Below, one piece after another: positions 1 to 9,970 of a stretch of 64,000 nt of DNA. The position numbers and the translations under genes are program-made. The stretch is from Palaemon carinicauda (taxonomy: Eukaryota > Arthropoda > Malacostraca > Decapoda > Palaemonidae): assembly GCF_036898095.1 (NCBI RefSeq), contig NC_090745.1, forward strand, positions 81,949,766 to 82,013,765, given 5' to 3'. Position 1 is the stretch's first letter; each line of letters starts with the position of its first letter. The notes beneath the pieces were generated by a model. The model did not search any database. It saw nothing but the letters and a program-made list of their open reading frames with translations, and had not been told where the DNA came from.

Positions 1-1029
1 TTGAGGGTAAGGTCCTTGAAGGAAGCTGACTGGAGAGGTTCGAACCTAGGTGACATAAGGAACCTTAAGACTACGTCTAGATTCCAGCCTGGAGTGGGTA
101 GACGACGTTCTTTAGAAGTCTCAAAGACTTAAGGATGTCTTGAAGGTCCTTGTTGGAAGAAAGGTCCAAACCTCTGTGGCGGAGAACTGAAGCCAACATA
201 CTCCTGTACCCTTTAATCGTAGGAGCTGAAAGGGATCTCTCATTCCTAAGATGTAATAGGAAGTCAGCTATTTGGGTTACAGAGGTATTGGTAGAGGAAA
301 CTGCATTGGCTCTACACCAGCTCCGAAGACTTCCCACTTGGATTGGTAGACTCTACGAGTGGATACCCTCCTTGCTCTGGCAATCGCACTGGCTGCCTCC
401 TTCGAAAAGCCTCTAGCTCTAGCGAATCTTTCGACAGTCTGAAGGCAGTCAGCCGAAGAGCGTGGAGGTTTGGGTGCAACCTGTCTACGTGAGGTTGACG
501 TAGAAGGTCCACTCTTAGGAGGGAGAGTCCTGGGGGACGTCGACCAGCCATTGTAGTACCTCTGTGAACCATTCTCTTGCAGGCCAAAGGGGAGCAACCA
601 GCGTCAGCCGTGTCCCTTCGTGCGAGATGAACTTCTGAAGGACTTTGTTTATGATCTTGAACGGTGGGAATGCGTAAAGGTCGAGATGGGACCAGTTCAG
701 CAGAAAAGCATCCACATGAACAGCTGCTGGGTCTGGAACTGGGGAACAGTACAAAGGAAGTCTCTTGGTCATGGAGGTGGCAAAAAGATCTATTGTCGGC
801 TGACCCCACAAGGTCCAAAGTCTGTTGCACACGCTCTTGTGGAGGGTCCCATTCCGTGGGGATGACCTGATCCCTTCTGCTTAGGCGATCTGCTGAGACG
901 TTCATGTTGCCCTGAATGAACCTCGTAACTAGGGGTGAGGTTTAGACTTCTTGACCAAATGAGGAGGTCCCTTGCTATCTCGTATAGGCTCCTCGAATGG
1001 GTCCCTCCTTGCTTGGAGATGTAAGCCAA
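1..1029 (-). pseudogene. DIRS A: end of RNase H region plus N-terminal tyrosine recombinase, frameshifted
   Basis: Downstream of the RT frame the coding signal continues but hops between all three minus frames. One frame (790-1029) continues the RNase H tail (ISKQGG...SLYEIARDLLIWS). Another (515-832) carries WGQPTIDLFATS and PLWPAREWFTEVLQWL, the connecting region of YR elements. A third (about 77-337) carries SLSAPTIKGYRSMLASVLRH, which resembles the helical N-terminal DNA-binding domain of tyrosine recombinases. The catalytic R-H-R-Y part would lie left of position 1. At least three frameshifts mean that no single product is made. What is seen is the motif order; the domain names are inferred by family resemblance. 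Confidence 0.75.
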
Positions 1030-2542
1030 GGCTTGTGGTGTTGTCGGAGTTCACCTCCACCACCTTGCCTAGCAGGAGGGACTTGAAGTTCAATAGGGCT
1101 AATGAACTGCTAGTAGCTCCTTGCAGTTGATGTGGAGCGTTTCCTGTTCCTCGTTCCACGTTCCCGAGCACTCCTGTCCGTTCAAGGTCGCGCCCCAGCC
1201 CGGAGTCCGATGCATCCGAGAAGAGATGAAGATTGGGGGTCTGAATCGCCAACGATAGGCCCTCCCTGAGAAGGAGATTGGTCTTCCACCACAAGAGAGT
1301 GGTCTTCATCTCTTTGGTGACCGGGATAGAGACTGCTTCGAGCGTCAAACCCTTGTCCCAATGAGCTGCTAGATGGAATTGGAGAGGGCGGAGGTGGAGT
1401 CTCCCTAGCTCGACGAACAGGGCCAACGATGAAAGGGTCCCTGTGAGACTCATCCACTGTCTCACCGAGCAACTGCTCCTCTTCAGCATGCTCAGGATGC
1501 AATCTAGGGCTTGGCTTATCCTTGGGGCCGATGGAAAAGCCCGAAAATCCTGACTCCGAATCTCCATTCCCAGGTACACAATGGATTGGGAGGGAATGAG
1601 CTGGGACTTTTCTAAATTGACTAACAGACCCAGTTCTTTGATCAAGTCCAAAGTCCAGTTGAGACTCTCCAGACAGCGACGACTCGTGGAGGCTCTCAAC
1701 AGCCAGTCGTCTAAATAAAGGGAGGCTCTGATGTCCGATAAGTGGAGGAATTTTGCTATATTCCTCATCAGATGCGTAAACACCATAGGAGCTGTGCTTA
1801 GGCCAAAACACAGGGCTTGGAATTGGTAGACAACCTTTCCAAAAACGAATCTCAGGAAAGGTTGGGAGTCTGGATGAATAGGAACGTGAAAGTAAGCATC
1901 TTTCAGATCCAACGAGACCATCCAGTCCTCCTGCCTGACCGCTGCTAGGACCGACTTCGTCGTCTCCATAGAGAACGTCTGCTTGGTGACATAAGCATTG
2001 AGCGCGCTGACGTCCAGCACCGGTCTCCAACCTCCTGTCTTCTTGGCCACCAGAAAGAGACGGTTGTAGAAGCCCGGGGATTGATGGTCCCGGACTATAA
2101 CCACTGCCTTCTTCTGTAACAGGAGCGACACCTCCTGGTGCAACGCTAGCCTCTTGTCCTTTTCCTTGTAGTTGGGAGAGAGGTTGATGGGAGATGTGGT
2201 CAGAGGGGGTTTGCGGCAGAATGGTATCCTGTAACCCTCCCTCAGCCAACTGACAGACTGGGCGTCTGCACCTCTCTTTTCCCAGGCTTGCCAGAAGATC
2301 TTGAGTCTGGCTCCTACTGCTGTCTGGAGAGGAGGAGAGTCAGTTTTTGCCTTTAGAAGCCTTGGAACCTTTCCTAGACTTGCTCCTGGAAGAGTCTGGA
2401 CGGGAGCTTCCTCGGCTGGGGGCTCTACCACGAAAGGGCGGAATAAACCTCGTAGCAGGAGTATCAGCCACTGGGGTGCGATAAGTCCTGGGGACTGAGG
2501 GAGCAACCTTAGTCTTACGAGCTGATGAGGCCACAAGATCAT
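929..2542 (-). CDS. DIRS A reverse transcriptase-RNase H ORF
   Basis: This 537-residue frame encodes the polymerase of the DIRS-like element, which copies element RNA into DNA. RT motif A is SLDLKDAYFHV near residue 211, the FGLSTAP segment follows, and the catalytic YLDD box is near residues 275-278 (LYLDDWLLRAS). RNase H starts at LFSDASDSGLG near residue 437. The frame overlaps the 3' end of gag by about 200 bases in a different frame, a usual DIRS arrangement, so expression would need frameshifting or re-initiation. Within RNase H the expected residues shift to another frame after SDASDSG and back again, suggesting two compensating indels. The C-terminal 40 residues are out of frame. RT is probably intact and RNase H is not. 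The ATG at 2542 is the first in frame, not a proven start. Confidence 0.85.
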   Translation of the reverse strand: MILWPHQLVRLRLLPQSPGLIAPQWLILLLRGLFRPFVVEPPAEEAPVQTLPGASLGKVPRLLKAKTDSPPLQTAVGARLKIFWQAWEKRGADAQSVSWLREGYRIPFCRKPPLTTSPINLSPNYKEKDKRLALHQEVSLLLQKKAVVIVRDHQSPGFYNRLFLVAKKTGGWRPVLDVSALNAYVTKQTFSMETTKSVLAAVRQEDWMVSLDLKDAYFHVPIHPDSQPFLRFVFGKVVYQFQALCFGLSTAPMVFTHLMRNIAKFLHLSDIRASLYLDDWLLRASTSRRCLESLNWTLDLIKELGLLVNLEKSQLIPSQSIVYLGMEIRSQDFRAFPSAPRISQALDCILSMLKRSSCSVRQWMSLTGTLSSLALFVELGRLHLRPLQFHLAAHWDKGLTLEAVSIPVTKEMKTTLLWWKTNLLLREGLSLAIQTPNLHLFSDASDSGLGRDLERTGVLGNVERGTGNAPHQLQGATSSSLALLNFKSLLLGKVVEVNSDNTTSLGLHLQARRDPFEEPIRDSKGPPHLVKKSKPHP

Positions 2543-5036
2543 GGATGTCCTTTTGAATCAGGGCCGCAGACAAGTCCTTAACAAGCTCTTCGGGAAACAG
2601 GAACTTAGAGAGCGGAGCGAAAAGGAGTTGAGACCTTTGACAAGGTGTGATGCTGGAGGAAAGGAAGGTACAAAGCTGCTCCCTTTTCTTAAGCACTCCT
2701 GACACAAACATTGAAGCAAGCTCGCCAGATCCATCCCTAATAGCTTTATCCATGCAGGACATTAAGAGCATGGCTGAGTCCTTGTCCGCAGGGGAGGTCT
2801 TCTTGCTAAGGGCCCCCAGGCACCAGTCTAGGAAATTGAACATCTCAAAGGCTCGAAATACACCCTTTAGGAAGTGATCTAGATCGGAGAAGGTCCAGCA
2901 AACCTTAGAGCGCCTCATTGCTGTTCTACGAGGAGAGTCTACCAAACTTGAGAAGTCAGCCTGGGCAGAGGCAGGTACTCCCAAGCCTGGTTCCTCTCCT
3001 GTGGCATACCAAACGCCCGCTTTAGAAGTGAGCTTAGTCGGAGGAAACATAAAGGAAGTCTTTCCTAGTTGCTGCTTAGACTGCAACCACTCCCCTAAAA
3101 TTCTTAAAGCTCTCTTAGAGGACCTTGCAAAGACGAGCTTAGTATAAGTTGACTTGGCTGGCTGCATGCCCAGCGAAAACTCAGATGGCGGAGAGCGGGG
3201 GGTAGCAGAGACAAAATGGTCTGGGTATACCTCTCTGAAAAGAGCCAGGACCTTACGAAAGTCAATAGGAGGCGGAGAAGACTTGGATTCATCCACGTCT
3301 GATGAGGGATCCAGGTGTGCAGCCTCATCATCAGAAACCTCATCACCAGAGTGTAGCGAAGTGAGAGGTAAGGTATGCTGAACAGCAGAATCTGCACGAG
3401 CGGGAGCAAAAACGCTTGTGGTTTCATCCTCAAGTCTCTGTTGCTGAGGCAAAACCTGAGGTTCAGGCTGCAAAGGCTGGTCAAAAGGAGTAGCAGAAGG
3501 TAGGCGCATGGGTTGAGGAGGCTGACTCCTGGCATGAGTGTCTTGACTCAAGAGTTGCGCTTGCTGTAAGGTGAGCGGATGCGCAGTAGCAGGTTCCTGA
3601 GGAACGAGTTGAGGTTCCTGAGGTGTGAGCTGCGAGAGTTGAGGTAGTGGCTGCGCAGAACGCAATACTTGTCTCGCGAGTTGAGGTTCCTGAGGCGCAA
3701 GGCTAAGGTGTTGAGGCTCTCGCCTTGAGGAGGGTTGAGGTCGCTGCAGCGAGAGCTGAGGTGTCTGCCTCATGGATGGGAGAGGTTGTTGTACCTCAAG
3801 AGAGTGTTGCCTCACTGGTGGAACCGCAAGTGGAAGCGGAGGAAGTAAGGTATAAGCTTCCTGTTCCCATTGCTGAGGTTGCCTTAAGGAAGGCGGAGGT
3901 AGCTGCACACCGCTGGAAACTGGCAACTCAGTACGTGGTAAGGTATCCTGAGGAGCCTCAACATCGTACGCCTGGCAGACAGGACTGCGGTTAGGCGGAG
4001 CGATCGCAGGAGGAGGTGTAACCTTCTCAGCCTGACACTCACGCATCAAGACCGCAAGTTGTGACTGCATGGACTGCAGTAGAGTCAACTTGGGGTCGGC
4101 AGACACTAAGGTCTGCTGAGGCAAAGCCTTAACAGAAGAGATCTGTTGCGGCAGCACCTTACTCCTCTTAGGAGGAGTGCATTCAACTGATGACTGCGGC
4201 GAGTCAGAGCTGATCCAATGACTGCAGCCAGGTTGTAGAGCTCTTGAGGTCTGGACTCTGCGTTTGAGAGGTCTTGAGACCTGAGTCCAACGTTTCCTCC
4301 CTGACAATTCTTCAGCAGACGAGTAAAAGACGGGCTCAATCGTCTGCGGGTGGGAGTGACGGTCTCTGGAAGACACGCCCGCAACCACCGAGGATACTTC
4401 TGTGCGCCGATCAAGGCCTGCCGAACCCTTTTGCCCTTCGACATTGCTTCTCCCCTGGGCTTGGGAGCTTGCAAGAGGTCCCGGACTGGGAGGACGACTG
4501 GCACGCACAGAAGTACCCTCACGCACCACACTGACACTGACACTAGCACTTGGCACTGCACTGACACTAGCACTTGTCGCAGCACTGGCACTATTACCAC
4601 CCACTGCACTCTTGACCTTAAGTTCCTTGACTTCGGCCATAAGAGACTTATGATCACTAACCACCGATTCCACTTTGTCACCTAAAGCCTGAATGGCACG
4701 CAAAACAACAGACATATCAGGTTGAGGGCAAATAGTAGGTTCGGGGGTAGCCACTACAGGGGGAGGAAAAGGTAGGGGATCATGAGGTGAGGAAAAAAGT
4801 GAAGAGCGAGAAGAACTCCTCCTAACTCTCTCTCTCTCTAACTTGGTTGAATATTTAAGAAATCGGACAAAATCAAGTTCCGAAAGTCCGGCGCATTCCT
4901 CACATCGATCTTCCAACTGACAGGGTCTTTCCCTACAGTCAGAACAAGCGGTGTGAGGATCTACCGAGGCCTTCGGAATACGCCTATTACAAGACCTACA
5001 TCGTCTATGGGGTGGGCCTTGTGAAATGTCAGACAT
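2340..5036 (-). CDS. DIRS A gag-like protein (898 aa, intact)
   Basis: A long uninterrupted frame lies at the 5' end of the element. The N-terminus (residues about 12-50) is rich in paired cysteines (CRSCNRR, HTACSDCRER, DRCEECAGLSE), a putative zinc-binding module that I associate with Gag proteins of DIRS/Ngaro elements. A Ser/Val-rich segment follows, then a long Gln-Pro-Leu low-complexity stretch at about residues 340-560. The acidic, more globular C-terminal third contains a region FRKVLALFREVYPDHF and a basic Ser-Arg-Lys tail (GSSRPDSSRSKSRKGSKASK) suited to nucleic-acid binding. Its role is presumably RNA packaging in the retrotransposition particle. No CCHC knuckle or protease is visible. 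The start is supported by the Cys-rich module beginning immediately after MSDISQGPPHR. Confidence 0.8.
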   Translation of the reverse strand: MSDISQGPPHRRCRSCNRRIPKASVDPHTACSDCRERPCQLEDRCEECAGLSELDFVRFLKYSTKLERERVRRSSSRSSLFSSPHDPLPFPPPVVATPEPTICPQPDMSVVLRAIQALGDKVESVVSDHKSLMAEVKELKVKSAVGGNSASAATSASVSAVPSASVSVSVVREGTSVRASRPPSPGPLASSQAQGRSNVEGQKGSAGLDRRTEVSSVVAGVSSRDRHSHPQTIEPVFYSSAEELSGRKRWTQVSRPLKRRVQTSRALQPGCSHWISSDSPQSSVECTPPKRSKVLPQQISSVKALPQQTLVSADPKLTLLQSMQSQLAVLMRECQAEKVTPPPAIAPPNRSPVCQAYDVEAPQDTLPRTELPVSSGVQLPPPSLRQPQQWEQEAYTLLPPLPLAVPPVRQHSLEVQQPLPSMRQTPQLSLQRPQPSSRREPQHLSLAPQEPQLARQVLRSAQPLPQLSQLTPQEPQLVPQEPATAHPLTLQQAQLLSQDTHARSQPPQPMRLPSATPFDQPLQPEPQVLPQQQRLEDETTSVFAPARADSAVQHTLPLTSLHSGDEVSDDEAAHLDPSSDVDESKSSPPPIDFRKVLALFREVYPDHFVSATPRSPPSEFSLGMQPAKSTYTKLVFARSSKRALRILGEWLQSKQQLGKTSFMFPPTKLTSKAGVWYATGEEPGLGVPASAQADFSSLVDSPRRTAMRRSKVCWTFSDLDHFLKGVFRAFEMFNFLDWCLGALSKKTSPADKDSAMLLMSCMDKAIRDGSGELASMFVSGVLKKREQLCTFLSSSITPCQRSQLLFAPLSKFLFPEELVKDLSAALIQKDIHDLVASSARKTKVAPSVPRTYRTPVADTPATRFIPPFRGRAPSRGSSRPDSSRSKSRKGSKASKGKN

Positions 5037-5269
5037 CTTGAATCAAAGAGTTAGCCAAGTGGGGATTCCAAATCAAGCAAAAAGATCGTTAACCATTAAT
5101 CAGAACTAAATAATAGCTATCTAAGCTAATATAGAAGTTTTCCAGTAAAGCGACAGCCGAAATCTGAGAGAAATACTTCACCAAAAGCCGTGAAAATACT
5201 CCAAGATCATAAGCGTATCCCAGAACATCTTGCCGGAAGCACGACAGAGGAAAAATTGAGGAGGTGTCA

Positions 5270-5419
5270 ACAAGAAGTACTGTAGTACCTGGCCACAGGT
5301 GGCGCTGGTGAGTACACCCCCTTCTAGTATTGTGATAGCTGGCGTATCCCTCCCGTAGAATTCTGTCGGGCAACGGAGTTGACAGCTACATGATTATCGG
5401 GTAAGTTTAATATTGAAAA
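5270..5419 (-). repeat. 5' terminal region / inverted terminal repeat of DIRS A
   Basis: This terminal block recurs, strongly similar, at 13371-13529 (same orientation, 5' end of DIRS B) and inverted at 6950-7110 (mini-element). It includes the palindromic GTACTGTAGTAC, a GGCCACAGGTGGCGC segment and the end motif CATGATTATCGGGTAAG. Confidence 0.8.
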
Positions 5420-6157
5420 TTACCAATCCACCCTACTTCTCTATTGAATTTAGGTACATTCATGGTTGATTACGTTTAATGTGACAAAGATTTTCCCTTT
5501 ATATTTTACTGATATTTGCATGGTTTTATGCATCTACGCTAAAATAATTGATAATACAGTATGATATTAAAGATTTGTGGTATTATTGTACTGTATTACA
5601 TGATAACCTAGGGAAAAAACTATTTTTTTCTATGGAAAAAGGTCCGTTCTCTTAGAAAATGATGCTCGTCTCCTGTCGCAAATGAATAGTTTCAGAAATA
5701 TACATATATCTATATCCACTGATGAGGGACCCCCAGTGGGAAAACGGGGTTTTGGGTGGGGAAAACATACTGAGGAAATGGTATATAATGATAAAACAAA
5801 ACTTTTCTTCTCTATACATTACCTTCTTGGATGCATAATAAACCGATGAAAAAATACACTAATTATCTATATCCTATACTAACGGTATATTTTTAATTTA
5901 TTTGTTGACATTCTACGGGTCGGTTGTAGTCGCTCTCGTTCGTTTGTTTGTACATAGCAGTTTTCGACATTCTGTGCATAAACTCATCCCACCTGCGCAT
6001 AAACTCCGCCTCCACCAATAAGATTACTTCTTTTCTTATAACCCCTCCCCATTTACCCCATACGTCATTTTACCCGCCACATTCAAGTATTTGACTTCAC
6101 CCGATTTATTCAAGTATATTACTTGATCCAGTACAGCTATAAAAATCCTTTTATGTA
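5420..6157. other. AT-rich spacer without recognisable gene
   Basis: No coding frame or known repeat terminus was recognised. The stretch is AT-rich with short poly-A/T runs. It separates the terminus of DIRS A from the TA-flanked DNA element that begins at 6158. Confidence 0.5.
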
Positions 6158-6802
6158 CAGTGAACCCTCGTTTATCGCGGTAGATAGGTTCCAGACGCGG
6201 CCGCGATAGGTGAAATTCCGCGAAGTAGTGACATCATATTTACCTATTTATTTAACATGTATATTCGGACTTTTAAAACCTTCCCTTGTACGTAGTACTG
6301 TTAACAAACCACCCTTTAATGTACAGAACACTTATTGCATGTACTACAGCACCCTAAACTAAAACAGGCACAAATATTAAAGGCGATTTTATATCATGCG
6401 TTTCCTAAACACCTAAAAAGCACGATAAAAAATGGCAACCAATGTTTTGTTTACGTTTATCTCTGATTATAATGAAGAAACAAACGCATTCACACATCTG
6501 TATATAGGTTAGTTTTTGCATCAATTATATTGATTATTCAGTACAGTATGTTGATTTGGTTATTACTAATGTTTTACTTAATTTTTCTTAGGACTTCCAA
6601 ATGAAATGTTTTTCTTTATGACACCGCCTGAAACGACGGCGTCATAACGTACGTTCAGTTAACAAACTAAGGAATTTAACGCCATGATGAAAGTGATAAA
6701 TAATGATATTACAGTAAAAGCTTTTATAAAATATGTTATTACAAATATTATTTACCGTATCTATATAAAATCATACATACGTAGCAAAGCAGGAAAACAA
6801 TC

Positions 6803-6805
<3 letters not shown>

Positions 6806-6880
<75 letters not shown>
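6806..6880. repeat. (GA)n microsatellite
   Basis: An uninterrupted GA dinucleotide tract of about 75 bases lies in the left arm of the pogo-like element. Confidence 0.98.
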
Positions 6881-6882
<2 letters not shown>

Positions 6883-6925
6883 GTTTTACATACGTAAATG
6901 TAAATTTTAAACAAACAAAAAAAAA

Positions 6926-7217
6926 TGTTATTTTCATTAGTAAAATAAATTTTTGAATATACTTACCCGATAATCATGTAGCTGTCAACTCCGTTGCCCG
7001 ACAGAATTCTACGGGAGGGATACGCCAGCTATCACTATACTAGAAGGGGGTGTACTCACAAGCGCCACCTGTGGCCAGGTACTACAGTACTTGTTGTTGT
7101 CGCCACCTCACTTTTTCCTCGGTCCACTGGTTCTCTATGGGGAGGAAGGGTGGGTCAATTAAATCATGATTATCGGGTAAGTATATTCAAAAATTTATTT
7201 TACTAATGAAAATAACA
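6926..7217. mobile_element. 292-bp DIRS-derived mini-element with ~54-bp perfect inverted ends
   Basis: The left end starts TGTTATTTTCATTAGTAAAA and runs to the DIRS motif CTTACCCGATAATCATG. The right end is its exact reverse complement, ending at 7217. The interior (about 6980-7125) is the 5' terminal region of the DIRS elements in inverted orientation. The interior has no coding capacity. It abuts the end of DIRS B at 7218 with no spacer. Confidence 0.75.
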
Positions 7218-7639
7218 TTTTTCAATATTAAACTTACCCGATGATCATGTAGCTGATTCACACCCAGGGGGGTGGGTGAAAAACCAGTGTACAAGACTAA
7301 AGGATAGCTAAGTATCCCGTATTTCATATAATCAGTTATCCACAATAACAATGAAATAATAAGTACCTGGTAAGGAAGTCGACTTGAACCGTTACTCTGC
7401 CTTTAATAAGATCGTCTTCCTTACTGAGCGCAGCGTTCCTCTTGGAAGGCTGAATCAACTCAAAGGTGCTAAAGTATCAAGGGCTGCAACCCATACTAAA
7501 GGACCTCATCACAACCTTTAACCTCGGCACTTCTCAAGAAAGAATTGACCACCCGCCAAATCAACAAGGATGTGGAAGGCTTCTTAGCCGACCGTACAAC
7601 CCATAAAAAGTATTCAAGAGAAAGGTTAAAAGGTTATGG

Positions 7640-8275
7640 GATTATGGGAATGTAGTGGCTGAGCCCTCGCCTACTACTGCATTCGTTGCTACGAATGGTC
7701 CCAGGGTGTAGCAGTACTCGTAAAGAGACTGGACATCTTTGAGATAGAATGATGCGAACACTGACTTGCTTCTCCAATAGGTTGCATCCATAACACTCTG
7801 CAGAGAATGGCTCTGTTTGAAGGCCACAGAAGTAGCCACAGCTCCCACTTCATGTGTCCTTACCTTCAGCAAAGCAAGGTCTTCTTCCTTCAGATGAGAA
7901 TGTGTTTCTCTAATCAGAAGCCTGAATAGTAAGAAACTGAGTTCTTAGAACTTGGAAAAGAAGGTTTCTTGATAGCACACTATAAGGCTTCTGATAGTCC
8001 TCGTAAAGGTTAAGACCTTTTTAGAAAGTACCTAAGAGCTCTAACTGGGCAAAGTACTCTCTCCAGTTCATTCCCCACCAAGTTGGACAGGCTTGGGATC
8101 TCGAACGACTTAGGCCAAGGACGTGAAGGAAGCTCGTTTAGCAAAAACCGAGCTGCAAGGAACATGTAGCCGTTTCAGATGTGAAAACAATGATCCTGCT
8201 GAAGGCGTGGATCTCACTTACTCTTTTAGCTGTTGTCAAGCACACGAGGAAAAGAGTTTTTAACGTGAGGTCCTA
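7640..8275 (-). pseudogene. DIRS B tyrosine recombinase, catalytic C-terminal part
   Basis: The segment 7642-7872 encodes LKVRTHEVGAVATSVAFKQS, then YWRSKSVFASFYLKDVQSLY. This resembles the C-terminal catalytic half of a DIRS tyrosine recombinase, in which an H-x-x-R pair is followed about 40 residues later by the nucleophilic tyrosine (here probably in FASFYLKD). The position where H-x-x-R would be expected reads HEVG, so the second catalytic arginine seems to be lost. Between 7873 and 8275 the frame is broken, although pieces such as TTAKRVSEIHAFS, around the first catalytic arginine, can be read. The family role is integration of circular element DNA. Residue assignments are inferred without an alignment. 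Confidence 0.65.
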
Positions 8276-9330
8276 AAAAGAGGCTGATTGGAGAGGTTCA
8301 AATCTTGATGACATAAGGAACCTTAGGACCACGTCTAGATTCCAGCCTGGAGTGGACAACCGACGTTCCTTTGAGGTCTCAAAAGACCTAGGGAGGTCCT
8401 GTAGATCTTTGTTGGTGGAAAGATCCAAGCCTCTGTGGCGGAAAACCGCTGCCAACATACTTCTGTAACCCTTGATCGTAGGAGCTGAAAGGGATCTTAC
8501 TTTCCTTAGATATAACAGGAAGTCAGCAATCTGGGTTACAGTGGTACTGGTTGAGGAAACTGCATTGGTCTTGTACCAGCTACGGAAGACTTCCCCTTGA
8601 GACTGATAGATTCCGAGAGTGGATGTTCTCCTTGCTTTGGCAATCGCTCTGGCTGCCTCCTTCGAAAAGCCCCTAGCTCTTGAGAGTCTTTCGAAAGTCT
8701 GAAGGCAGTCAGACGAAGAGCGTGGAGGATTGGGTGTACCTTCTTTACGTGAGGTAGACGTAGAAGGTTCACTCCTAGAGGAAGAGTCCTGGGAATGTTG
8801 ACCAGCCATTGCAGTACCTCTAAGAACCATTCTCTCGCGGGCCAGAGCGGTGCCAACCAACGTCAGCCGTGTCCCTTGCGAGAGGAGAACTTCTGAAGTA
8901 CCCTGTTGACAATCTTGAACGGCGGGAATGCATACAGGTCGAGATGGAACCAATCCAGCAGAAAAGCATCCACGTGAACTGCTGCTGGGTCTGGAATCGG
9001 AGAACAATACAACAGGAGTCTCTAGGTTATCGAGGTAGCGAACAGATCTATGGTTGGCTGACCCCACAGGGCCCAAAGTCTGCTGCAAACATTCTTGTGA
9101 AGGGTCCACTCTGTGGGGATGATCTGACCCTTGCGGCTGAGGTGATCTGCCATGACATTCATACCACCCTAAATGAACCTCGTTACCAGCGTGAGCTTTC
9201 GATCTTTAGACCAGATGAGGAGGTCCCTTGCGATCTAGAACAACTTCCACGAAAGAGTCCCTCCCTGCTTGAAGATGTAAGCCAGGGCTGTGGTGTTGTC
9301 AGAGTCCACCTCCACCACTTTGTTAAGCTG
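8273..9330 (-). pseudogene. DIRS B RNase H tail and recombinase N-terminal domain, frameshifted
   Basis: The segment closely parallels element A over the same region: SANHRSVRYLDNLETP, WYKTNAVSSTSTTVTQIADF and APTIKGYRSMLAAVFRHRGL. The last contains the helical N-terminal recombinase motif. Coding signal alternates between two minus frames (8273-9109 and 8536-8856), as in element A, so several frameshifts are present. It is upstream of, and originally continuous with, the catalytic half at 7640-8275. Confidence 0.7.
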
Positions 9331-9339
9331 GAGGGACTT

Positions 9340-9970
9340 GAAGTTTATCAAGGCCAGAATAACCGCCAACAACTCCTTGCAATTGATGTGAAGTGTCCTT
9401 TGCTCCTGATTCCATGTTCCCGAGCATTCTTATCCGTCCAAAGTCGCACCCCAGCCCGTGTCTGATGCGTCCGAGAGGAGACGGCGGTCGGGTTTCTGAA
9501 CAGCCAAAGGTAGACTTCCTTGAGAAGAAAGCTGTTCTTACACCACGCGAGAGAAGACCTTCTCTCTTCGGAAACAGGAACTGAGACCGTCTCTAGCGTC
9601 ATGTCCTTTATCCAGTGAGCAGCTAGATGATACTGAAGGGGGGGGAGGTGGAGTCTCCCTAACACGATGAACAGGGCCAGCGATGAAAGTGTCCCTGTTA
9701 GACTCATCCACTACCTGACTGAGCATCGGTTCCTTCTCAGCATGCTCTGGATGCATTCTAGGGCTTGGAAGATCCTTGGGGCCGACGGAAAAGCCCGAAA
9801 AGCTCGACTCTGAAGATCCATACCCAGGGAGACAATGGTCTGGGATGGGACGAGCTGAGACTCCTCAAAATTGACCAGGAGGCCCAGTTCCTTGGTCAGA
9901 TCCATAGTCCATTTGAGAATCTCCAGACAGCGACGACTTGTGGGAGCTCTTAAAAGCCAGTCGTCTGACG
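9340..9970 (-). pseudogene. DIRS B reverse transcriptase C-terminal remnant
   Basis: Frames at 9711-9963 and 9348-9707 read DDWLLRAPTSRRCLEILKWT and then RQWMSLTGTLSSLALF, matching element A after its YLDD box. The remnant begins exactly at the catalytic DD; everything upstream (fingers, motif A) is missing and replaced by unrelated sequence. A frameshift separates the two pieces, and the RNase H core that follows is also shifted. It is non-functional. Confidence 0.75.

Larger units (their letters stand above)
1..5419 (-). mobile_element. DIRS-like tyrosine-recombinase retrotransposon A (partial)
   Basis: A minus-strand retroelement reads gag (2340-5036), RT-RNase H (929-2542) and then tyrosine recombinase (below 600), the order of DIRS/Ngaro-type YR elements. 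It has no aspartic protease, no DDE integrase and no LTRs. The 5' terminus near 5419 carries the motif TTACCCGATAATCATGTAGC (read on the minus strand), which recurs at the ends of two further elements downstream in inverted orientation, as expected for DIRS inverted terminal repeats. The 3' end lies beyond position 1. The gag frame is intact, while the recombinase portion is frameshifted, so this copy is probably dead. Confidence 0.85.

Noticed and set aside
312..905. 197-aa minus frame with Ser/Arg-rich sequence as a separate gene
   Set aside because: Only its first segment fits the DIRS coding path; the rest is an out-of-frame shadow of the recombinase region.
1182..2249. 355-aa minus frame overlapping the DIRS RT
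   Set aside because: It is an alternate-frame shadow of the RT ORF with no motif of its own.
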